Under the pieces are notes generated by a model, which saw nothing but the letters and a program-made list of their open reading frames with translations, was not told the origin of the DNA and did not search any database. From positions 14,412,316-14,476,315 of the forward strand of contig OW203768.1 in the NCBI GenBank assembly GCA_934045905.1: a DNA stretch of 64,000 bases. Reading direction: 5' to 3'. Made by a program: the position numbers and the translations under genes. Below, piece by piece: positions 12,601 through 24,600 of the stretch. Position 1 is the stretch's first letter. Every line of letters starts with the position of its first letter. This DNA is from Leuctra nigra (taxonomy: Eukaryota; Arthropoda; Insecta; Plecoptera; Leuctridae).

Positions 12601-15600
12601 CCAATGACGTTTTATCCCAATATTCACTAAAAATACCATAATGTGCATAAATAAAATGCAAAACTTGAAGTTAGTTTTTTATAATTCAGATTAATTAATT
12701 AAGTGAAAGTGTTCAAGATGATACTGCATGTTGTTAAAGATACGTGTGAAGATGTTTTGACACTCTCAGTCATAACCGTGCGAAGTTTGATTTTGCATTT
12801 TATCTGAATAGAAGGTTAGCCAGTTTTTGTGATTTATGACAATGTAGGAAATTGTCTAGGAACGCTCAGTGTAACTCGTTGATAAGCCTCAAAACAAAAT
12901 ACCCTAAAACACACACTGCAATAATATAAGCCAGCAGTATTTATATTATTTATTGGAAAATTCAGAGATTCAATCTCACAAAAGAGGTAATGAAGCAAAT
13001 GAGCAAAACTACAAGACAAATTATATTTATCCAACAGTAGTCCTTACGGTAGTACTACAGCGTACCGTTTTGACGTTTTAAAATCTAAAAAGCTTATTAT
13101 CTAATCAAAAAAATATTTCGTAAACTCAATCTCAATCACACCAACCAATTTCTACAATCGTCAATCAATCAGACCTTTAATCCGTCAATAAATGTTTGTC
13201 AATAAATGTTTGCTTAGCCTTTAAAAAGAATTGCTAAATCAGTACCACTAGACTCTTGTGACACTTTCTCTGTTTGTGTGTTTGTTTTTTGCTGCTTCAA
13301 TTCGGGTTCAAAGTATCAATCTGAAACTTTGCTTAAAAAAAGATACACTTTATGATTTAGTGAGCATTCGTGCTTGGTATATTGTTTATTTTATTTTCAT
13401 GATACATACGATGTATTTATTATTATAGTTTTTACATCAAGCATGTAGTTACTTTTCGTTCTTGTGATCAAGTGTATAAAACAGGAAGCTGAAGAAGAAC
13501 TTACCTCTGCCAGTCTGAAGCTCTCGAACTCCTGCAACTGTTTCTGGAATCCTCTGTTGGGGTTGGCGACGTTGCGACCGACGCGCACTACCTTGAGCGC
13601 CTCCTTCCAGTCCAGCGTCGTGACGCTCATGATGTACGCCACCGCCACTGTGACGCTTCGTGACATGCCGGCGAGGCTGCAACATCAACAACAACATCAG
13701 CGTGACGCTCATAATGTAGATCAACAACAACATCAGCGTGACGCTGCGTGACATGCCGGCGAGGCTGCAACATCAACAACAACATCAGCGTGACGCTGCG
13801 TGACATGCCGGCGAGGCTGCAACATCAACAACAACATCAGCGTGACGCTCATAATGTAGATCAACAACAACATCAGCGTGACGCTGCGTGACATGCCGGC
13901 GAGGCTGCAACATCAACAACAACATCAGCGTGACGCTTCGTGACATCAACAAGATTTCGATTTTTTGTCTGGGGCTTAACGCCGCACTGTTCTGCAGCGA
14001 GGCTAATGGCGACGGATGAACGATTATGATGATGATTGGGAGATGATGGTGAAGAGTAGGTAATGATGGAAGGTGGGAAGGAGGCGGTCGTAACCTATTA
14101 GTAGGGTACCTTCCCAGCATTTGCCTGTCGACTGAGGGAATACCACGAAAAAACACCAGTCAGGACGGTCGCGGGAATCGAACCCGGGCCTCCGAAATAC
14201 AAGTTCAGAGCGTTACCACTCATGCCAACATGAATGTTGATGTTGGAAAATGTCTGTGTGAAAGTGTCATGTTGGCCAGGCTGCAATTCAACAACAGTAA
14301 GGTGTTATAGACGGCTTGACAGCTATAAAGCATTATAGCAACTGTGAATTGAATTGTAAGATTAGTCGGAGGATGTTTAGCGAGAGGGGAGCGTTGACTG
14401 AACAAGGGAGCTTCATCACGAGAGGGGGGGGGGGAGTTTAATCAAAATGAAAAATAATTATACATCCGAGTACATTTTCATGAAAATGTAAATATATTTT
14501 TATCTTTTATAATATTTGATAACATTTTATTTGACCCATATTTTCTGTAAAAGATTTACAACTGCGTTGTTGGCATGTGTTTTATTTTAACTAGATATGA
14601 AAGGGGAAGGTCGAAGGTGGGAAGGAGGCGGTTGGGTTCAGTCCTTGCCAACAATACACTAAAGTATAATAATGTATTTCGATATAAACACAATTTTACA
14701 CATTGCGCTATCTTCTAGCTATAAATATTCCCTGTCTGGCACATTCTTATTCATGGGCGCCCACAGGGGGGGGCAAGGGGGGGCGCTTGCCCCCCCCTGG
14801 ATGTCAGGAAAACATAAAAATTGTATGTGGTTTAACGTATAGTATCATTTTGTAACCAAAAGAACTAAAAAAAAATGATTTCACAGTGTAAAAGATCCAA
14901 AAAATGCCCTGCGGGGCAGTTTTGAACATGTTAACTCAAAGTGCAATAATGAAAAGATATTGAATATTTCAACAAAATACACCTCAAAACGTCTCAAAAT
15001 TGATTTCAAAGTGTCCAAAAACCAAAAAACGCTCTGCGGAGCAGGGTGGGGGGCGCGCCCCCCACACCCCCCTTAAACCCGTAAAATATTGTTTTCCTTG
15101 ACCTGCCCCCACCTGGCAGAAATCCTGCGGGCGCCCATGTTCTTATTCGTTCAAAGTTATAAATGATTGCCGATTCTGTTAGCTACCCTCCTAAAGATAA
15201 AATCCTCATTATTATACGCAAACTCATTTTCTTTCCCAAGCATCGACATCTTCCTAATTAATTATACTCGATCATTTATCTTCCACAGAAGAATAGAAAC
15301 CCCTTTTAATCGACTAGAGCTTTTTAAAAATGTTGAAAAAACTGAATGATGAAGTTGTCTGAAAACCTTGGCCCGTCATTTTGGATAGCATCCAGAATTT
15401 ATTTCTAAGACCTTCACGCACCGTCGGGCTACGACAAAGTAAGTTTTTCGCTTGCTATTTTTCCGATTCGTCCTTGGAATCAGACTGTCAGTCGTCCTCT
15501 TTTTCCATCCCCATTTCCATGTCACTTCCTTCCTTCCTTGTTTTCCTCTCTACCGCGAAAAGCGATAAAAACTCTGCCTCCGTCACGACAAATGACGCCC

Positions 15601-18600
15601 CCCTCCCCCCCCCCCCCCCCGGCCATTTGGAAATTCAGCTGTTGGTCCCGGGATCGATCCCCAGCCAGGGTCAAGATCGCGCAATGTTACTACTAGTGCC
15701 CCCCAGTGGGAATAATAAGAATTTACGACCGTTGCCTCTCTTTTTAAGGGGGACAAAACTTTGGCAATATTCAAAGTTTTAACGTGGAGGTGACTTGGTA
15801 TTCGTGCTCAAAATTGGGCTTCACAATTTGTGACTCACAACATCATAAATTATCGATGCAAAAACGTTTGCACGTTTTCGATTTTTAACTAAATTCGCAT
15901 ACCATTTGCTGAACCACGAGAGTAGGTGAATGGAATTTACATAAAGGGGATCAGTTTTAGGAGATTTATTAATTTTTAGCAGCTTTTAAATTAATCAGTT
16001 AATATCTGTACCTCAGATGTAGAAGGTCTGAAGTCAACTCATTGAATCTTGAAGTAAGCTTATAAATCTGTTTTTCTGCGATAATCCAATAATTAGTAAT
16101 AGTCCATACATTTCTTACGAGGAGACTCAATGAAAGTTGACATCAGTTAAATTTTAATTGATAGATCTATCTTGTTCCATGATTCTAAAAGTAAGCAACG
16201 GAAAATCGTGAAAATGGACTTCTGGCCGTCTGCCTCTGAGGTACAAATACAATTATAATTCCTGTTCTCAATTTTCAAATCTATAAGAATAAAATTCATT
16301 TAAAATTAAATTAAATTAAGTGTTAAGAGGGCTGGTAGTGGGCGTGGCCTTGAAGAGTATTTTAATCGATTTTTATCAATATATTTTACCAATGTAATTG
16401 TTAACAAAATAGGGCTTTGTACGAGTATTCAGAACAGTTCATTGAAAGTAATTTCATAGTTTGGAATAAGTTATTAGTTTAATTTTGTCCAACAGATGTT
16501 TATAGTGCCATAATTTTACTAATTTTCGGGCACTAAACATCTGTAGGACAAAGTAAATCTAATAAACCATTACAATCTATGGAATTATATTCATTGAACT
16601 GTTCTGAATACTCGTACAAAGCATTATTTTGTTAAAAATTACATTAGTAAAAGATATTGATAAAAAAAAATCGATTAAAAACTCTTCAAGGTCAAACTCA
16701 CTACCCAGCCGTCTTAATTATTGTTGGTCTAAAAATGTACCTACTGTGTTACTGGAACTATGTTATTTGATACTTCTAGTGTATAGTCAGAATAAACCGA
16801 CGGAATGCAAAATATATGAGCATCGTCCGGCCTCTGGCTGGAGTCCCAATTCCCTTGATTTACAGGGGGATTCTCCTGTACAAATGTGCGAAACAAAGGG
16901 AAGACTAGACCTGCCGGTAGACCGGATGATACGGGACTTTATTACGTCTAGGCGGGTCGATTCTCGTCCTGACAGTACGCTCCTCCAGGAATAAACAGTC
17001 ACACTGTTGCTTCTCAAGGAATCAGTTAGAGCAGTGATGGATTTTGTTGTGACTTGACTTACAAGTTAAGAAGACAGTAAGTGAAATGTGACATGATTTA
17101 TACTCGCTTCAGTCATACTTTACGTCTGACATGAAATGATAATGCTCATGTTTTATACTTATACATGAGTGATGTACGACTGTTAGGATTTTATTGCATT
17201 TTGTATAGAAATGTATGAAATTTTAACAAAAGAAAGGTACCAAAAACAATACAAAGCAATATGAATTGAAGTACAGCGAAGAACGCTAAGTTACATTCGG
17301 ATGAAACTGAGATAAACGAAGTTTAATGTTGAAACTTACAGATCGATACCTATTTCAATTGCTTTTTTCAACACTTTGTGGCAATATTTTCTAAATACTG
17401 AGGAAATATTCTGAAAGCTCATAAGAATCACTGCAAGATGACACCTGAAACTCATTTTATAGCGTTCTTCCCCTAAGTGGGGATTCTATTGCTGCAAAGC
17501 GGTAGGAATTTCAGCAATGAGATTTTGCCATAACTTAAGCTTTATACAGATTGCTGTTCCTCCAGCAATCGTACCGGTACCCTTCAATTGAGTGCCCATT
17601 TTTCAATACTTTTTTAAGGAATTGTATGTTCCTAACAGTTCCTAACATATTCCTACTAACCGAGTGAGCGAGAAATATTTTGAAAGATTGTACAAACTAC
17701 CACCATTATGACACATCTATCTCATTTTCTAAAAAATAGAGTTGAATCGTTTTTCCGTCCTCTATTTAAATACGAGATTGCTACAAATCGAGAACGCTGT
17801 GTCTTCAAAGCATTTCATTTCATAAAAATGACAAGATATTTAAAGTGTCATGCCGGAATGTCTTGTAAGGAAAGATTCGAATTTCATAGAAAACATCAAA
17901 ACATAAAACCTGTTTGTTCAAGTTTCTAACTGTCCATTTATTTTTCTCCATCTTCATCGTTAAGACTTTCCGCTTCCAATCTGAGGATAAATCCACCATT
18001 AAATTTCGCTTTATGTCTGAGTGACGGATGAACACTACTTAATGATTTGTTGGTTTTTGTAACGACTTGAAAACGCCGTTAAGTCTCGAATCGATTAATT
18101 AGAAACAATTTATATTCTCTTGATTGATTTGTAAACCCTGAGGACTGAGCATAGAATCCACAACAAAAGTCCCAAATAAGATAATAAATAAATACTATAG
18201 ACAATGGTACAGTTGTAAACGCTTGCGGTTTACTTTTCAGAAGAAAATGAACTACTCATTTCATTCGGAACAAACCGTCACCACTGCCATGCTACTTATT
18301 TAAATTTTGACTGGATTTATTCACTAATAAATGGTTTTATTTTGTGGTCTCCCGCCATGAGTAGTCGTTTATTTTTTACGTTTTATTCCAGAAAAGTTTC
18401 AAGATTATAAACACCTAAAGTGTATTTGTTTAACGTGTGAATTGAAGAATGGAAATCGATATTAAAGCAATCTTACATTGCATCAGTTAAAAGGACGCTC
18501 AACGTGTATTTAAATGTGACAGGTTCAACGAGCGTTCGTCCTAAAGACAAGCTTTCCAAAATTATAGCTTCAATAATTCATTATTTTGTTGGCTTCAATA

Positions 18601-21600
18601 GGCGAATTAAGATATTTTGCATACAGTTCGTTTGAAACATTTTCAACTCAGCTTCGGGTCTACAAGTCGCTACCAAAGCACAAGGCTCGACGTAGATTAA
18701 GTTGAATTTCCAGACCGATGAGTGATCTCCGCCCAGTACACATTATCCAGACGTTATTTGTACTCGTCCTGTCATCCTCCGACATTAATTACACGTCTGC
18801 GTGATTCTGTTATGACGCTTTTAAACTGGCAATTGCTCTCTCATGACAGGCGGCCATGTTTGCACGCCGAGCTTCTGCAATGGCTGATTCCATTAGCTTT
18901 GTCAGTTGGGTGGTTCTTATTTACATTGTAAATCGTTTTGTAGAGTTGGAGATGGACGTTGTTTGCTTCATAACCGTAGTGCATGTCCAAATGCTTTATT
19001 CATCGTTATGAGCCTCCGTTTTGTTCTTCTTTTAGACGCTTCATGAGCCATGTCAGAACTATCTTGATCCTTAGCACTTATTAAATCCTTTATACTCTCG
19101 ATATTACTCTCTTTATGGCGTCAGTAAGAGTGTGAATAATAACAATAAAATTGTCATTCAACAACTTTGATGCTCATAACTATATTTTTTACATGATAGA
19201 ATGTTTCGCTGATCATGCTGATATTTCGTACACTTACAAACATTAATATCAAATACAGTTGCATATATTTTTGAGGTGGGAGGGGTCCTCTGTTGATTGC
19301 AAATTGTCTTTGATTATTTTGACTGTTGCATGACTGCTACTGCTATTCTACAAATATTTTTTTTATGAAAAATTTAAAATAATTCAATCGACGACGCCAA
19401 CTATGCATTTGTATTTTTTATTCAGTTTTATCCAACGTCTGTAAAAGTCTGACAAAGTCCTCATCAAGGTACATATTACATGCACGACATTGCTTGATTT
19501 ATGCATTTTTATAATTTTTTGTCTAGACTTGGAATCAATTTCTGACCTCTTTGGAATCGCACACTATAGAAGTATTAGATGTTGAGGAATTTAATTGGCC
19601 TTCATTAACTTAACATTACACTGAAATTCAGCTAACATTACACGACGTTAGGTATACTAATGGCTATTTGATTGTAGTTAAAATATGTCAGAGAGTGAAA
19701 GAGAAATGAACTCTGAATCGATTGACAATTTCCATGTCAAGTGGGCTACATTACCCTTTCGAATGCCACGCTATGTATCAACATGTATCAATATACCAAC
19801 AACATTTTCAAATCAATACTAAAGCATTGTCAGATGTTCTGATAATGAACATAATCATGTTCGTAAAATATTGTCTTCGTGACATGTAGTACTACATATA
19901 GGAGAGGAACATATTGCGTCCTCATTTTGTATGACGGGGTAGCTATGTGAAATGATATCAGCTGCAGATTTGTACACACATGAATGCGTATCAGTGCCAT
20001 ACGAGAATCTGTACATAAAAAGAGTCAATTTAAATTTACATACCATTTTTCAGAAGTGAAAATTCTAATAAGTAGCATGAACGCCCAACCATTAGCTAAG
20101 TCGAACATCAAAATAGATTTTTAATGATTATTTCCTGAATAAATGGAACCTTAGTATGTAGATTCTATTTCCTTTATCATTCGTGGTACAGCTTGTATGT
20201 TCAAAATAAGCAGTAAATATTATATTACCCACATTGTCCGTAACAATATACCATAAAGAATGAGGAGACAAACTGCTTGGGACACAATTTTATTACGTCC
20301 CTAATAAAATGGCAGCGTGCAACCTTACCCTCTGCCCTTCAACATTTTTCTTTACTTAAATATCTTTATAAAATCTCATCCCATCTTTCTCATGCGTTTC
20401 ACTATTATTAATATTCTCTTGACAGTGAGCCTACTAAGCCGGGATATCATCCCAAACTGATCCCAGTTACTTTTTCATTTCCTTTGGCCGGATCGAACCT
20501 GGGACAGACAGATCCTTCCACCGCTAAAAGCTTGGGCTTATAAAGAAGTCAGATAGTCCGACAAAAGGGATAAAACGGTGGAGGAGCGTAACAAAGCTGT
20601 AAAGTCCAGCAGCCGATTACCGCGGAACAAAAGGTCAGGGCTGACCGGGATCTCGGGGTTTGTCACCGTTGAAACTTAGATGGAATTGCTGAATTGAAAA
20701 CTGAGTGGACAATGCGGAGGTTTTCCTTGACCAAGAGGAGGGAATGGAGCTGGTAATTGTTACAAGAGACTGTTTCACTTTCGAACTGATGGACATATTA
20801 CAACTGTACGAAATAACACATGGAAACTGGTAAAAGATTTTTTTTATAACAGTCAGCGACACATAAATCAATCATTTTATTAATTACATTTTTCTCGATA
20901 CACTACAGCGCGATTAGTCCTTGGAAATATTTTCTCCGGTAGAAACTTTTTCTTATAACATTGTGCAGTTTTCAAACATATTTCTAGAAAAATATTCATT
21001 CCACATAACTCGACCTCAGAGATTAAAAACATTTAAACAATAAGGTCGTTGCTCTTGTGGAGGCAAATTATTTCACACTAAGGTTGCATCGTAGATTTAA
21101 TCTGGACGGCTTGATCTTTACTGAAGCGTTTTGATTTTGAGTGATTGTTTCTCAAGGTCTCATAAATATCTCAACACAATTATTTTTATTCACCTGTGAT
21201 TGTTTTGCTGCACTCTCTGTTAAAGAATAACAAAAAATTATATATCTTTACGTATACCTGTGCCCCAAATAAAATATATTATGTAAAATATGAAATGGTG
21301 AATTATGATGTATTCATTACCAAACAGTCTATATTTACGTATTTACGTGCCATTTTAATTTCTAGTCGATACAAATTAGTGTTATCCTTCTGAGATCAAC
21401 AGTTTTAATAAATCAACCATCTGTTTGCATCTAAATTTCATGATACCTTCGCCAGATCTCTCACCAATGAACCTTGAACTTCTGACATGTCATTTCCCAC
21501 ATCTCTTTCACATGTCAGGTCCATGACTTTCACACATCTCAAGATCGGCCTTCCAGCATCTTCAGTCATAAGATATTCACGAGGGAACTTCCTGGAATTC

Positions 21601-24600
21601 AAAGTTTTCGCACGATCTCTCACTTGGAGACGGGAGAAGGAAAGTTGTACTCGAGTCTAACGAGGTACTAGTTGAAATGAGAAGGGAGATTATGTTACAG
21701 ACTATTGAAGTGGGAGATGACAAGTCTCTTGCCGTGAATAATGAGAAGTCAAGAGGTCTCAACTAGAACACAATGCAAGGAGAGTAGCGAATCAATACAA
21801 TGCTTAGAATATTCAGATAGATTTCAGTGGTGACATCCATTTGTACTGGAGATAAAGTAGTTATCAAATAATCAAATTTGTTACATAGAACCCATTTTGG
21901 TAATCACAGCCACAAAACAAGTTGTATGTTGTGCGCGAACATTAATAGAAATAAAATGTTTTAAATTCTCGCAAAATTTACAAATGGTGACAGGTGTGGG
22001 ATTTTTAAAAAATAATTTAGTTTCTTCAATTCTATTGTTGAAAATGTGTGGAGAATTACAGTTTGTGAATAATTTCATTATAATATTGAGTTTGCATCAA
22101 GATATAAGTTTTGTTCAAATATGTCTATTCTTTCCCAGCTTTCAGCTATGAATGAGTGCTACTCACCAGTGGATGAGCTATGAATGTTACTCACCAGTGG
22201 ATGAGCTATGAATGTTACTCACCAGTGGATGAGCACGTTGCCGCCACGGAGACGGGCCGCGTGAATGAAGTCGTTGCACAGCGGGAAGTACTGCGTGAGG
22301 TTCTGGTCAGGCGTGTCAGAGGCCATCACGCACAGGTAGTGTTTGTCCTGGAACACAAATCATACGTCATAACCAGGGTGAGTCATAACTCATTCTTCAT
22401 AACTCATGCTCTTCCACAACTATTCAGATTCTGTCACATTTCGAACCTTTACTGTCAATGATTACTTATAAGAATTGTACACTTGGAATCAACTAAGTCA
22501 TAGAAATTATTTTCGTGAATTAACAAATGGTGGCAGAAGTAGGTATTTATATTATTCTACTTTTATTAACTCCAGACTTGGTGTGAATTTAATTTATACA
22601 TTTTTCATTTGTATACCCTGAACATTGCATTCTTTACGATTTCCATACTTGATATAATTTAATTTCAATTATTAATTGAAAATAATCGTCTCAGAGCATT
22701 ACATTTTGTGCAATTTGTCAGAAATAATGTTGGAAGAGAATTACATACATCTTAGTTCATAGACTACTTCTGTCTAGTTTGGTTACGCGATGTTAATCAG
22801 GCTGGGGGGGGGAGGGGGTGTCTGACAGTAATAAGATCTAACAGGTGTTTCTGAGAGTTCATTAAGATCCTGGCATGTGGAAAATTGGAACGGTGTGTCG
22901 CTGAGTTTAAAACCACATTAGGAATTGTTCTAATTTATCCGAACTTTCTCCTTATTTCGTCAGAATGTTTGAGTGTTTATTGAGCTGTCAACAATCATTT
23001 GACTGAACATAAAGTATCATTGATCGTTAATTCTTGACATCATACTTTGCGAAAAGAACAATTGGCACTAACCATTCTCAACCATGCGTCTGTCCTATCA
23101 TAACTTAGCAGAGAAACGAAGTTGTTTTACTTCAAGTAAATTACTGTACCTCAGAGTACAGATTCTCAGAGGTAAAAGGGGGCATTTAATTTCAATAATT
23201 CTTGAGGTGGGCTCATAAACCAGTATATCTGGGTCTAGATTCACAAAAAAAGTATAACTTTTTGACGGATAAACCTAATATGATTATTAGCAATTACCAT
23301 CTTTTACCGGCATATCTTTGTGAATTTAATTCTGCAAATCCCCATTTATAATGATATTATATTAAGCTTTAACATGATATTGACATGATTGAGATATTGG
23401 GAGTAATAATGCTATACCGGCTTAAAGTTATGCTGGAATAAGGCTTAAAACCCTTATATGAATCCAGTTCCTGGGTTCATCCAATCATATTTGTAATTGT
23501 GGCATGTTTCATTGTGTAATAGAATAATTCAAATAATAATTGTATGTGTTGACATCAGTCAAGTTGCAATGGGCTTCCACGCTGCCATTTGCTCTCACTA
23601 CGGAGCGCTAGCTACAATTGTCCTTTTTTCCTACCACGCATGTCTGTACAAAATTACAGATAGATGACAGCTCACTTTAAACTTCTAGTTTTGAAATATA
23701 ATGCCAAACTGTTGTGTTCGGAGTGAAGGTAATTGTTTTAAAATGTAATATACTACTTAAATGTATAGAAATAGTTTCAATTACTTACTTTTTATACTAG
23801 AAGATCACTTGATGTTAAACAACTTCTTTTGTTTTCAATATAGAAAAATCTAGCAAATGTCAACAACATTTGATCTGTTGCCATTGCAACGGTGTACAAT
23901 CGCACCTAGCTCACTCTATTCTACGCTTGAAGTGTAGAGCCCCATTGTTAGAGCTTGATTACATCATTCCAAAAGTGTGCAACGCAAAAACAAATCAATG
24001 GACTTCTGCCCTTGTACCTATGAGGTACAGATTTAAAATCTATATCTAGATGTAGATTCATTGTGGATTCAGAGATGTAGATTCACTACGTAAGCCAATG
24101 AGCGACTACTTAAACAGCATTGTCCCGCCTCCCTTTGTACGCAACAGTATGCGTCAGCCAATCACAGTCCAGCCACCACTACGTCGACCAATCAAAGCTC
24201 TAGCTTCTCACTTACCAGATGGATCTTCCTGGCGTTGTCATGAATGGCGACGATGTGCGTCAGCCAATCACAGCCCAGCAACCACTACGTCGACCAATCA
24301 GAGCTCTAGCTTCTCACTTACCAGATGGATCTTCCTGGCGTTGTCATGAATGGCGACGATGTGCGTTATCTCGAAGTGATCGAGCTGGGAGTTGTCCTTA
24401 GAGTCCCGATAATTCCCGACGTATAAACCGGGAATCACCTAGGAGACACAAACAAGCTGTTATGCATATATATTACACATTATTACGTCCCTCGTTACTC
24501 ATGTTTGTGGATGATATTTACTCCCTTGACAAGCAGCGTATATTTTATTCATATAACAAATATCAAGTAAAATGCAATGCATTTAAAATGCATGGGTTGA

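Noticed and set aside
13397..14156. Long minus and plus frames around DUSP exon 4
   Set aside because: One is exon 4 itself read into its flanking introns. The others are the repeat array read in shifted frames (LMLLLM and RRHVTQRH strings).
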